A stretch of DNA of 64,000 bases from Bog-159 sp963738345. Its GTDB lineage: Bacteria; Acidobacteriota; Terriglobia; Bryobacterales; Bryobacteraceae. Each line of letters opens with the position of its first letter. The stretch's first letter is position 1. Made by a program: the position numbers and the translations under genes. The stretch lies in NCBI GenBank assembly GCA_963738345.1, contig CAVTWI010000002.1, forward strand, positions 2,914,001-2,978,000, read 5' to 3'. The notes below the pieces were generated by a model. It was not told where the DNA came from. It ran no database searches and was given only the letters and a program-made list of their open reading frames with translations. Positions 15,499 through 24,160 of this stretch are shown here, piece by piece.

Positions 15499-17220
15499 CT
15501 ACCCCTCGTAAGGCGCGAATTCCTTGTCACGCGCGTCCGATCCCGCATTGTTATCATCCAACTGAATCTTTGGCCCGGAGTTAACAGCGCGGCTCATACG
15601 TGTCAGCGAGACGGCCGTCGAACGCGAATTGGATAGTTTTGACTCCGCTTTTAGGCCCTGCGGCTTAACTGGCGCCGCGGCTTTCCGGGCAGGCGGCGCT
15701 TGCAGTGTATGATCGCTGTCGACCTTGAAGAAGCCAATTGCGGATTGCAGTACTTCAGCCTGGCTCGATAATTCCACAGCCGTTGAGGCCATCTCTTCGG
15801 ATGCGGATGCATTCTGCTGGATCACCTGATCGAGCTGCTGGATAGCTTGGTTCACCTGCGCGGCCCCAGTGCTCTGCTCTACGCTCGCCGCAGCGATCTC
15901 CCGCACCAATTCCGCCGTTCTCTGAATGTCCGGCACTAGCTTCGCCAGTAATTGCCCCGCTTCGTCGGCCGTTCTCACCCCGTCGGTGGTGAGACGGCTG
16001 ATTTCCGCCGCCGCGGTTTGGCTACGCTCCGCCAGTTTGCGGACTTCCGAGGCAACCACCGCGAAGCCTTTTCCGTGCTCGCCCGCACGCGCCGCTTCCA
16101 CCGCTGCGTTTAAGGCCAATAGGTCTGTTTTGCGGGCGATTTCTTCAATGATGTTGATCTTCTCGGCCACCTCTTTCATGGCCTGTACGGTTCGCGCCAC
16201 GGCCGCTCCGCTGGTTTTGCCGTCCTGCGCCGCCTTGGACGCCATCTTGTCCGTCTGCCTGGCATTATCGGCATTCTGCTGGATACTCGACGCCATCTCT
16301 TCCATCGAGGAGGTGCTCTCCTCAGCCGCGGAGGCCTGTTCGGTCGCGCCCTGCGAGAGCTGTTGCGCCGTGGAACTCATCTCCTCACTACCGCTCGAAA
16401 CGTTGGCCGCGGCAGCCGCGATTCCTGAAGCTGTCTGGCGCAGGTTATCGATCATGCCATTGATCGCTACCGTCATCTGACCGAGTTCGTCCTTTGAGGT
16501 TACCTCCGCCTTCTTACGCAGGTCGCCTTGCGCAACCGTGGCGACAACACTATTGGCAGCCGCCAAGGGCCGGGTTATGCTTCGCACCACAAAGAGCGAG
16601 ATAAATATGGCAATCGCCAGGGCCGCGGCTATGCCCACTAAAACTCCCGTTTGCGCGCTGGCCACTGAACCTTGAATAGCTTCCCCCGTCTGGTCGGCAC
16701 TCGCTTTATTAAAGTTCACGATATTTGCCGCAGCTTCCGCGTATTTCTTTAACTGCGGTCCTACCTGCTTCCTGACCAATTCAAGCGCCTGGCGGTTTCC
16801 CTCCGCAGTCCCGGCGCGGCTGTTGGTCAACATTTCGTCCATGGATCCCCAGAATGCCGCCCGCGTCGACTTGAACGCTTCGTGCAGTTCTCTCCCCCTG
16901 GCGGTAGAGATCAGCTTTTCATATTCGGCAACCACGCCGCTGTTGGTTGAGCGGATCGCCTGAAGGTCCGCATCGAGCGCGGCCTTTTCCTGCTTGTCCG
17001 AGGCTGCGGCGTGCCGTACCGCCAGACTGTAGGTGAGCTCGACATTCTTTTCAATTTGCCCGACAAGGTAAACCTTCGGCAGGGACCGCACCGCAACCTC
17101 CCTGGCATCCTTCTCAATGGTGCCCAATTTCGTATAGGCGTAAAGCCCTAAAGCGGTGGCAACAATGATTACAGCTGCAAATCCGGCGGCGATTCGCGTG
17201 CCGATCTTCCAATTCTTCAT
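15499..17220 (-). CDS. Methyl-accepting chemotaxis protein
   Basis: 573 residues from the ATG at 17220, with AAGGAAG eight bases upstream; the longer frame to 17301 lacks support. Topology: membrane segment 1 (IAAGFAAVIIVATALGLYAY, broken at residue 30), a four-helix periplasmic sensor (about 32-190), membrane segment 2 (VGIAAALAIAIFISLFVV), HAMP (SITRPLAAAN), and a long cytoplasmic coiled coil. The hairpin tip reads IIEEIARKTDLLALNAAVEAARAGE (interrupted here for reading), the CheA/CheW contact site. The tail ends in EFAPYEG, unlike the NWETF tether of enteric receptors. It transmits ligand signals to CheA. No other chemotaxis gene is nearby and the ligand is unknown. Confidence 0.95.
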   Translation of the reverse strand: MKNWKIGTRIAAGFAAVIIVATALGLYAYTKLGTIEKDAREVAVRSLPKVYLVGQIEKNVELTYSLAVRHAAASDKQEKAALDADLQAIRSTNSGVVAEYEKLISTARGRELHEAFKSTRAAFWGSMDEMLTNSRAGTAEGNRQALELVRKQVGPQLKKYAEAAANIVNFNKASADQTGEAIQGSVASAQTGVLVGIAAALAIAIFISLFVVRSITRPLAAANSVVATVAQGDLRKKAEVTSKDELGQMTVAINGMIDNLRQTASGIAAAAANVSSGSEEMSSTAQQLSQGATEQASAAEESTSSMEEMASSIQQNADNARQTDKMASKAAQDGKTSGAAVARTVQAMKEVAEKINIIEEIARKTDLLALNAAVEAARAGEHGKGFAVVASEVRKLAERSQTAAAEISRLTTDGVRTADEAGQLLAKLVPDIQRTAELVREIAAASVEQSTGAAQVNQAIQQLDQVIQQNASASEEMASTAVELSSQAEVLQSAIGFFKVDSDHTLQAPPARKAAAPVKPQGLKAESKLSNSRSTAVSLTRMSRAVNSGPKIQLDDNNAGSDARDKEFAPYEG

Positions 17221-17368
17221 GATTTTCTTCCTTTGGCTACATTCCCATTCGCGAGCGCCGCCATGTGCGCGCGCCGCCCCTTCGCATCCCACAGACCACA
17301 TATCGGCGGGAAAGCGGGAGGCAATAGGGCGACGTTCCTCGTCCCTAGCTATACTGAAGTCTGTCCCG

Positions 17369-18646
17369 ATGCGTAAAACATTCTACGGCTGGTGGGTAAC
17401 GCTGGCGTCGTTCCTCACCTTCGGCATCGCCGTCGGCTTGCCGTACTACAACATGCCGTTTTTCTATGACTACTTCCAGCGTGAATTCCACTGGACCAAA
17501 GGCCAAATCACTTTCGGCTTTCCCCTCGCGGCCCTGCTCACCCTCTGGATCGGCCCCGTCCTGGTGCCGCGCTTCAGTCCCCGCAAACTCATCCTTCTCG
17601 GAACCACCCTCACCTGCGCCGCCTTCATCGGCTTCGGTACCATGCATGGCTCGCTCACGGTCTACTACGCCATGTGGTTCCTCTACACCATGGGCTACAT
17701 CCTATCCGGACCCATCCCTCACCAACTGATCATCTCCCACTGGTTCCGGCGGAATCGCGGCAAAGCTATGGGCCTCGTATATGTGGGCGTCGGTCTCATC
17801 GGATTCCTCGGTTCCTACCTGGTCAAGCCCCTGACCGAAAGCTACAACTTTCACACCGCCTTGTTAATCTGGGGCGCGCTCATGTTCCTGGCTTGGCCCC
17901 TCGCCATCTTCGTCATTCGCGACCGCGCTTCCGACAAAGGCCTCTTTCCCGATGGCGACCCCCTCCCGCCGGCGGATACACAAACCGCATCGCTGAGCTT
18001 TGGCTACCTGCTGCGCCAGTATCCGTTCTGGCTGCTCCTCGTCGGTAGCTTCTGTTCCATCGGCGCCATCGGTGCGGTTAACTTCCATATGAAGTTCGTA
18101 TTCCTCGATCAGGGCTTCACCGATCGTACCCACGAAGGTATCGCGCTCCTCAACTCCACCTGGCGCATCGCTTCCATGACCATCCTCGCTACCAGTATTT
18201 TTGGGCGCCTCGCGATCGGCGGCTTGGCTGACCGGTTCTCGAAGAAGTGGGTGATGACCGTTACTTACTTCCTGGTCGCCGCGACCATCCCCATGCTGCT
18301 CACCGTCAATCCCTCGCGCTCGCCCATCGCCTTCGCCGTACTATTCGGCTTCGGCATGGGCGCCGACTATATGCTGATCCCCTTGATGGCCGCCGAACAG
18401 TTCGGCGTCAACACCCTGGCCCGTGCCATGGCCATCATCCTGCCCGTCAACACCATCGGCCAGACCTGGTTTCCCTATTTCGTTTCCGTTTTGCGCGAAC
18501 ACTTCGGCAGCTATGCCATTGCCCTGGGCGCCGTGTTCGCTGTCTCCGTCATCGGAGCCCTGGCCATCCTGCTTCTGCCGCGCCACCAGCCACAAGATGA
18601 GACACTTCGTTTACAAAACTCTGGACGAATTGCAGCGCGCGGCTGA
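17369..18646 (+). CDS. MFS transporter
   Basis: 425 residues from the ATG at 17369; the frame opens upstream but that part overlaps the divergent receptor gene and is not membrane-like. About twelve membrane segments are visible, for example WWVTLASFLTFGIAVGLPYY, LVYVGVGLIGFLGSYL and FGMGADYMLIPLMAA. The loop motif GGLADRFSKKW (about residue 285) matches the conserved MFS signature. It resembles monocarboxylate/oxalate-formate type carriers in its opening YGWWVT. The last 50 bases overlap the start of the flavin oxidoreductase gene, so uptake and reduction of one substrate may be coupled. The substrate is unknown. Confidence 0.9.
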   Translation: MRKTFYGWWVTLASFLTFGIAVGLPYYNMPFFYDYFQREFHWTKGQITFGFPLAALLTLWIGPVLVPRFSPRKLILLGTTLTCAAFIGFGTMHGSLTVYYAMWFLYTMGYILSGPIPHQLIISHWFRRNRGKAMGLVYVGVGLIGFLGSYLVKPLTESYNFHTALLIWGALMFLAWPLAIFVIRDRASDKGLFPDGDPLPPADTQTASLSFGYLLRQYPFWLLLVGSFCSIGAIGAVNFHMKFVFLDQGFTDRTHEGIALLNSTWRIASMTILATSIFGRLAIGGLADRFSKKWVMTVTYFLVAATIPMLLTVNPSRSPIAFAVLFGFGMGADYMLIPLMAAEQFGVNTLARAMAIILPVNTIGQTWFPYFVSVLREHFGSYAIALGAVFAVSVIGALAILLLPRHQPQDETLRLQNSGRIAARG

Positions 18647-19970
18647 TCATACCGGCGCCACTCACGTCCGCTTCGTTGCCGACCCCGCCGAGGTGCGTCG
18701 TATCCTCGCGCGGACTGTGCGCGTTGGCGCGCTCACCGTGGGCAACTCCATCGCTATCCAACCCATGGAAGGCTGCGACGGCACCCTCGACGGCGACCCC
18801 GGCGAACTGACGTGGCGCCGCTACGAACGCTTCGCGCGCGGTGGAGCTAAACTAATTTGGTTCGAAGCCACCGCCGTACGCGAAGATGGCCGTGCCAACA
18901 CGCGCCAGCTTTGGATCACACCCCGCAACGTCGCCCACTTTGCACGCCTGCTCGCCTCCATCCGCGAACTCCACCGCCAGGAGTATGGCAGCGCGGACGA
19001 CCTCCTCGTTCCCATCCAACTCACTCACTCCGGCCGTTACAGCGTGCCGCGGCGCATCATCGCCAGTCACAATCCCTACATCGATCAAAAGACCGCCACG
19101 CCCGCCGATTATCCGGTTATTACCGATAGCGAATTGGAACACTTGGAAGACGACTACGTCACCGCAGCCGGCTTGGCCCTCGACGCGGGATTCGAGTCCG
19201 TCGACATCAAAGCCGTACACGGCTACCTGATTAGCGAATTGCTAGGCGCCAAGACCCGCCCCGGCCGTTATGGTGGTCCGCTCGAAAACCGCCTGCGCTT
19301 TATCCAAAATGTAATCGGCAAGCTGAAAGCGAAGTTCGGCGCTCGCCTCCTCATCGCCATTCGCATGAACGCCTTCGACGGCGTGCCCTTTGGGTTTGAC
19401 ATCCAAACGCCCTATCCTTACGGCTGGGGAGTCAACCCCGCCAACCCTGACTGTGAAGATCTGGATGAGGTGAAACGGGCCATCGCGTCATTCCGCGAAT
19501 GGGGCGTCGAATTGCTAAACATATCCCTGGGATCGCCCTACTACAATCCCCACATCGGCCGGCCCTTCGAGAAGCCCGACGAGGGAAACTACGAGCAACC
19601 CGAACATCCCCTAATCGGTGTGGATCGTCACTTCCGGATTACGAGCGAGTTACAACGCACTTACCCTGAAATGCCGATAGTAGGAACAGGCTATAGCTGG
19701 TTGCAGAAGTATGCGGTCAATGCGGGCGCTTATAACGTCGCTGCAGGCCACGCTCAATTCCTGGGCGTGGGACGAGGCGCATTAGCTTATCCGGATTTCG
19801 CGCGCGATGCCTTGGAAAAAGGGGAGCTCGACGAACGCCGCTGTTGCAAAACCTTGACTTACTGTACGTATTTGATGCGGCAGAAATTTCCAACGGGCTG
19901 CCCGCCCTTCGACAAAGAAGGTTACGGACAGATCATGAAACTCGCCCGGCAAACCGAGCCGCGCGCGTAA
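18597..19970 (+). CDS. NADH:flavin oxidoreductase, old yellow enzyme family
   Basis: 457 residues from the ATG at 18597, which lies inside the end of the transporter gene. The N-terminal block (HFVYKTLDELQRAA to GNSIAIQPMEG) is a normal part of this subfamily, so the overlap is credible. TIM-barrel flavin features are QPMEGCDG near residue 57, QLTHSGRYS near 142, and KAVHGYLISELL followed by RYGGPLENRLRF near 205-230. GTGYSWLQ and YPDFARDALEKG form the phosphate-binding end. These enzymes reduce C=C bonds of unsaturated carbonyls or related compounds with FMN. A CxxxC-type iron-sulfur cluster, as in dienoyl reductases, is not obvious. Confidence 0.9.
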   Translation: MRHFVYKTLDELQRAADHTGATHVRFVADPAEVRRILARTVRVGALTVGNSIAIQPMEGCDGTLDGDPGELTWRRYERFARGGAKLIWFEATAVREDGRANTRQLWITPRNVAHFARLLASIRELHRQEYGSADDLLVPIQLTHSGRYSVPRRIIASHNPYIDQKTATPADYPVITDSELEHLEDDYVTAAGLALDAGFESVDIKAVHGYLISELLGAKTRPGRYGGPLENRLRFIQNVIGKLKAKFGARLLIAIRMNAFDGVPFGFDIQTPYPYGWGVNPANPDCEDLDEVKRAIASFREWGVELLNISLGSPYYNPHIGRPFEKPDEGNYEQPEHPLIGVDRHFRITSELQRTYPEMPIVGTGYSWLQKYAVNAGAYNVAAGHAQFLGVGRGALAYPDFARDALEKGELDERRCCKTLTYCTYLMRQKFPTGCPPFDKEGYGQIMKLARQTEPRA

Positions 19971-20000
19971 GCAAGCGTCCTGCCCCTAAGCAAGCGTCCC
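19971..20000. repeat. Copies 2 and 3 of short dispersed repeat GCAAGCGTCC(C)
   Basis: Two direct copies, at 19971-19980 and 19990-20000, fill the gap between convergent genes. The second is followed by GC-alternating bases, as is the copy at 5641-5651. Confidence 0.35.
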
Positions 20001-20001
20001 G

Positions 20002-20442
20002 CTACGCGCTACGCGCCAACTGCTGCGGACGCTCCCAGCGCTGCTTCCAGGCCATCCACGCAAAACCCGCCACATGAAATACTTCCTTCATATTCAGCGG
20101 CTTCGCTAGCACGTTATAAGCGCCCAAATTCAGCGCCTCGGACCATAACCGGTCGTCCGCCGTACGCGATGTGACTATTAACAGGGGCGGGTTCTCCATC
20201 AGATTGAACCGATGCAAAACCTCCTGCCACGTGCCGTCCGGTAATTCACTCTCGCAGATCGCCACCGGCGTGACATTGTCCCGCAGAAACGCAAACGCTT
20301 CACCCTGCGAGCGTGCGTCATGTTGTTGCCAGTTGGAATGTTGCAGTATGTCGCCCAAAGCTCGATGATCTTCCTCAAACGGACTAATCAACAAGACCTT
20401 AACGACTTTCTGGGAAACGGATTGCGTATCTTCGCGGGTCAT
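20002..20442 (-). CDS. Atypical response-regulator receiver domain protein
   Basis: 146 residues from the ATG at 20442, with AAGGAG ten bases upstream. A single receiver-like fold is visible: VVKVLLISPFEEDHRALGDIL, VAICESELPDGTW, PPLLIVTSRTAD and GAYNVLAKPLNMKE. The Lys of the switch (Lys114) and the Thr (Thr91) are present. The position that normally holds the phospho-accepting Asp is Glu64 (alignment with the DLxLPDG pattern). The acidic pair after strand 1 is displaced (FEED). No output domain follows. It may be a phosphorylation-independent adaptor. No histidine kinase is adjacent. Confidence 0.75.
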   Translation of the reverse strand: MTREDTQSVSQKVVKVLLISPFEEDHRALGDILQHSNWQQHDARSQGEAFAFLRDNVTPVAICESELPDGTWQEVLHRFNLMENPPLLIVTSRTADDRLWSEALNLGAYNVLAKPLNMKEVFHVAGFAWMAWKQRWERPQQLARSA

Positions 20443-20560
20443 GGCCCAAATCTCCTTGGCTGAACACCGACGTCGAGGCGGCTTAAGTGGGAACAAATAA
20501 ATACTAGCATATTCGCGCGCTTTTTTCCTGAAATTCTGGAATAATCCGCCGAATACGGTA

Positions 20561-21535
20561 CTACTTCAGGCCCTCCCCGAGCCGCCCCCTCACCAAGCGT
20601 CCCAACACCCGGATAAATCCCGGCGAATCGTTCAATCCGGCCACCATGCTATACCGCGCAATCCCTAATTCCACTGCCTGCGCGCGATGCTCTATGTCGA
20701 TTTCGTGTAGAGTCTCTACGTGATCGGATACAAACGAAATCGGAATCACCAGCACGGCCCGGCTGCCCTCCGCCGCTAATCGTTTGATGGTGGCATGCAT
20801 CGAAGGTTGCAGCCATTTCGATGCGCCGACTTTACTTTGATAACAAAGATACCGCCGCCCCGCCCATCGCCCGCGGCTCCAAACCAAGTCGACCGTGCGC
20901 TCGATCTGTCTCTGGTAAGGATCGCCCTTCTCAACCACCGCCACCGGTAGGCTATGTGCGCTGAATACCATATCCACTTCGCCCGGATTCTCAAACTCCG
21001 CCAGTGACTTTTGTATCGATTCGACTAACGCATCGATATATCCCGAATCTTCGTGGAATTCCGTCACCGCCTCCACCCGCGGATTCCACCCGTTGGGCTG
21101 AAACCGCCGTTTCCATTCGTTCAAACTGCTGCCCGTCGTCGTCTTGGAGTATTGCGGATATAGCGGCAGTAATACCACCTCCTCCGGCGCGTGCCCTTCC
21201 AACTCGCGGATCGCCTCATCCGTGAACGGATGCCAGTAGCGCATTGCCACCACCACCCGCGCATCCAGATCCGTCCGTAACTCCGCTTCGAGCGCCCGTG
21301 CCTGCCGCTCGGTAAAATCGAGGATCGGTGACCGTCCCCCGATCTCCGCGTAATGCTGCCGCACATGCCGCGCCCGCGTCGACGAAATCAACCGCGCCAG
21401 CGGTAGCCGCGCGATCCGCGCGAATGGGAAATCGATAATGTCCGGATCGCTGAATAAGTTGTAAAGAAACGGTTCAATGGCCTCCAGCGAATCCGGCCCG
21501 CCGAGTTGAAACAACACCACCCCGATTTTGCGCAT
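20561..21535 (-). CDS. hemH: Ferrochelatase
   Basis: 324 residues, the usual bacterial length. It inserts ferrous iron into protoporphyrin IX, the last step of the protoporphyrin branch of haem synthesis. VVLFQLGGPDSLEAIEPFL opens the fold (residues 6-24). FSAHSLP (about 193-199) contains the catalytic His, and QSKVGASKWLQPS with VSDHVETLHEID contains the second active-site pair. GGRSPILDFTERQA is also typical. No membrane tail or CxxC iron-sulfur motif is seen. The gene stands alone between the receiver gene and the divergent glycosidase. Haem demand here includes the heptahaem protein at 45078. Confidence 0.95.
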   Translation of the reverse strand: MRKIGVVLFQLGGPDSLEAIEPFLYNLFSDPDIIDFPFARIARLPLARLISSTRARHVRQHYAEIGGRSPILDFTERQARALEAELRTDLDARVVVAMRYWHPFTDEAIRELEGHAPEEVVLLPLYPQYSKTTTGSSLNEWKRRFQPNGWNPRVEAVTEFHEDSGYIDALVESIQKSLAEFENPGEVDMVFSAHSLPVAVVEKGDPYQRQIERTVDLVWSRGRWAGRRYLCYQSKVGASKWLQPSMHATIKRLAAEGSRAVLVIPISFVSDHVETLHEIDIEHRAQAVELGIARYSMVAGLNDSPGFIRVLGRLVRGRLGEGLK

Positions 21536-21608
21536 CCCGATTCTGCTGAGTGTATCCCAACTTGCCCTCTACCAGTTATGCCCCCCCAGCCTCATCTAAA
21601 CTAGAAGC

Positions 21609-23489
21609 ATGCCTTTCTTTCGCCTGATGCTTCTCGCCGGCGTCGGGCTATCCCTCTTTGCCCAGTCGCCTTGCGACAAGACCCCGGCTTTTACCCCCTG
21701 CGAATTCACCTTCGATCTGAATCCCCAGGAAGCCGCCGCCCACCCCAACCCCTATGCCGACGTCACTCTCTCGGCTGAATTCCGCTCCCCGCATTTCCAC
21801 ACTTTTAAACTCCCCGCTTTCTGGGACGGTGGCCAGCGCCTCGTCATCCGCTTCACCCCCACCGAAGCCGGCGAATGGCTCTGGCGCGTCAGCAGCAACG
21901 TCCAGCGCTGGGAAGGGCAAAATGGTTCCTTCACCTCCGCCGAATCCGACGCCCCCGGCTTTATCCGCGCCGCCAACGTCCACCACTGGGCCTATACCGC
22001 CGGCCTCGGCCATCAACCCCACCTCTGGATGGGCGATACCCTTTACCCCTTCGCCACCCTCGACCAAACACTCTTTCAACGCATCATCGACACCCGCGCC
22101 ACTCAGAAGTTCAACCATATTCGCGGACTTGTCCTCGGCCCCCCCGGCCAGGCCGCCAAAGTCTTCCCTTCCCCTGACAAGCCCACCGTCGAATACTTCC
22201 AGCAACTCGACCAGCGCATCCGCTACATGAACCAGAAGGGTATCGTCGCCGACCTCGTCCTCGCCGGCCCCCAAAACGAACTCACGCGCCTGTTCCCGTC
22301 CTGGCAGCAGCGCCAGCGCTACATTAATTACGTCATCGGCCGCTACTCCGGCATGAATGTCACCTGGCAAGGCGTCCAGTCGTTTGAAACCTACGATACC
22401 GGCCGCCCCCTGATAAAGGAAATCGGCACTCTGCTCAAGCAGAACGACCCCTACCAGCACCCCCGCACCAGCGGCAACCTGGCCACCTCCGGCCCCCTCC
22501 TCGACGACGGCTGGATGGATTTCGTCGCCCACCACACCGGTGAAGATCAGGTCTGCGCCGTCGAACACCAACTCTTCCCCACCCCCTTCGTCAATCTGAA
22601 ATTCGCCGGCGAAGATAGCGGCGCTGGAAAGTCGCAGCCGGGTGACGCCGATAGCACCGCCTTCCGCCACCATCTCTGGAATGCCGTCATGGATGGCGAT
22701 TATCCGACTTACTTTAATACCGGCACTGCCGGAGCCGGCAACATTCCGGTCGATCCGCAGTATCTCGACGCGCCCGGCGCCAAAGCCATGACCGCCTGGT
22801 TCAATCTCTTCTCCGCCAGCCGCCACTGGGAACTCGAGCCCTTCTTCGACGTGGATAACGGCCGCGCCGTAGCCGTCGCCGAAGCCAACCAGGGCGGCGA
22901 TGAAATCTCGGCTGTCGAATATATCGTTTATGTCGAAAAACCCGGCCCCGTCGAATTACGCATCGAGAGCCACACCTACGATGTCACTTGGATCAATCCC
23001 ATCGATGGCGATCAACTCCGCGAAAAGAAGACTTATCACGGCGACCACTTCATCGGCTCCCCCCCCGATAGCTCTCACGATTGGGTTCTGCGCGTCTCAC
23101 GCGAAGGCCACAAAGAAGGCATGCTCAAATCCTATAAGTTCGAATCGCGCCGCATCGACATGCAGGTAGTCGAGCAGAACCTGCAGAAGGTGCCCTTCGA
23201 GATCGCCGAGCCTACCGGCACCTCCATCTCCGAGTCCAAACCGCCCGCCTTCGCCGTCAAATTCAAGAAGGAAACCCGCGCTACCCGCAACGTAATGTTC
23301 CTGTGGACCGCCGAAGCCACCGTCGATGGCGAAGGCTACCGCGTCATCGGCACCGGCGAGAAAGGCACGCTGGCCTTCCCCCCCCACACCGCCATAAATT
23401 ATCCCGCGGTGATGGACCTGCGCCTCTACGGCATGAACGCCAACGGCAAAGTCTATAGCGTGGATAAGACTTACCAGCTTGAAAAGTGA
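21609..23489 (+). CDS. Secreted DUF5060/DUF4038 glycoside-hydrolase-like protein
   Basis: 626 residues with a signal peptide (PFFRLMLLAGVGLSLFAQ). Residues 25-115 fit the DUF5060 beta-sandwich (TFDLNPQEAA, FTPTEAGEWLWRVSSN). Residues 125-440 fit the DUF4038 apiosidase-like TIM barrel: HWAYTAGLGHQPHLWMGDT, RYINYVIGRYSGMNVTWQG and MDFVAHHTGED. The remainder is a beta-rich C-terminal module. Proteins of this build cleave apiose-containing or other branched plant glycans. TAAACT ends six bases before the ATG, a leaderless-type spacing. The TGA overlaps the GTG of tsaB, so the two are translationally linked although unrelated in function. Confidence 0.85.
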   Translation: MPFFRLMLLAGVGLSLFAQSPCDKTPAFTPCEFTFDLNPQEAAAHPNPYADVTLSAEFRSPHFHTFKLPAFWDGGQRLVIRFTPTEAGEWLWRVSSNVQRWEGQNGSFTSAESDAPGFIRAANVHHWAYTAGLGHQPHLWMGDTLYPFATLDQTLFQRIIDTRATQKFNHIRGLVLGPPGQAAKVFPSPDKPTVEYFQQLDQRIRYMNQKGIVADLVLAGPQNELTRLFPSWQQRQRYINYVIGRYSGMNVTWQGVQSFETYDTGRPLIKEIGTLLKQNDPYQHPRTSGNLATSGPLLDDGWMDFVAHHTGEDQVCAVEHQLFPTPFVNLKFAGEDSGAGKSQPGDADSTAFRHHLWNAVMDGDYPTYFNTGTAGAGNIPVDPQYLDAPGAKAMTAWFNLFSASRHWELEPFFDVDNGRAVAVAEANQGGDEISAVEYIVYVEKPGPVELRIESHTYDVTWINPIDGDQLREKKTYHGDHFIGSPPDSSHDWVLRVSREGHKEGMLKSYKFESRRIDMQVVEQNLQKVPFEIAEPTGTSISESKPPAFAVKFKKETRATRNVMFLWTAEATVDGEGYRVIGTGEKGTLAFPPHTAINYPAVMDLRLYGMNANGKVYSVDKTYQLEK

Positions 23490-24160
23490 ACGAACTTATC
23501 CTGGCTGTAGACACGACGCATGAATTCGGAAGCCTGGCGCTGTTGCGCGGCCGGGATCCCATCGACGAAGTGTTGCTGCATTCGCCCGAAGGTTTCGGCC
23601 AGATTCTCTTTGGCCGTATCGCCGATCTGCTGGCCCGCCACGCCGCCCGCATCGCGGACGTGGACTGCTTCGCGGCCTCCTCCGGCCCCGGATCCTTCAC
23701 CGGCGTACGCATCGGCCTCGCTTGCATCAAAGGCCTGGCCGAAGCTACCGGCAAGCCCGCCATTGCCATATCGAACCTTGCGGCAATGGCCACCTTCGGC
23801 CAGTCCCCTCTGCGCGCCGTGGTGATGGATGCGCGCCGCGGCGAAGTCTACGGCGCAGTTTACGATGCCTCCGGCGCCGCCGTCCTCCCTGAAACCGTGG
23901 CCCCGTTCACCGCCTGGCTCGATACCCTGCCGCCCCCCCCCATCGAGTTCGTCTCGACCGACTTCGTTCCCTTCGCCCCTGCTCTGGCCGCCACCCGCTT
24001 CGCCGCCGCAACCGTTACAATCGCCCCGCGCGCCCTCGCCGCTGCTGTCGGACGCCTCGCTTGCGACCACCTGCGCGCCGGCGAAATCATCGACCCCGCC
24101 GGCATCGACGCCAACTATGTCCGCCGCTCCGATGCGGAATTATTCTGGAAAGAATACTGA
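23486..24160 (+). CDS. tsaB: tRNA threonylcarbamoyladenosine biosynthesis protein TsaB
   Basis: 224 residues from a GTG overlapping the previous stop. TsaB is the ASKHA-fold partner of TsaD in making the t6A modification of tRNAs that read ANN codons. ILAVDTTHEFGSLALL opens the fold (residues 5-20), and AASSGPGSFTGVRIGLACIKGLAEA (read in two parts around residue 72) is the family signature. AVVMDARRGEVYGAVYD (about 111-127) follows. TsaB lacks the metal-binding His pair of TsaD, as here. The stop overlaps the start of the NUDIX gene by one base (TGATG). Confidence 0.93.
   Translation: MNELILAVDTTHEFGSLALLRGRDPIDEVLLHSPEGFGQILFGRIADLLARHAARIADVDCFAASSGPGSFTGVRIGLACIKGLAEATGKPAIAISNLAAMATFGQSPLRAVVMDARRGEVYGAVYDASGAAVLPETVAPFTAWLDTLPPPPIEFVSTDFVPFAPALAATRFAAATVTIAPRALAAAVGRLACDHLRAGEIIDPAGIDANYVRRSDAELFWKEY

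Noticed and set aside
21648..22826. 392-codon open frame on the minus strand opposite the DUF4038 glycosidase
   Set aside because: Its residues are almost only Gly, Ala, Glu, Val and Asp, the mirror of a GC-rich gene with C at third positions. No domain motif; the plus-strand gene explains the stretch.
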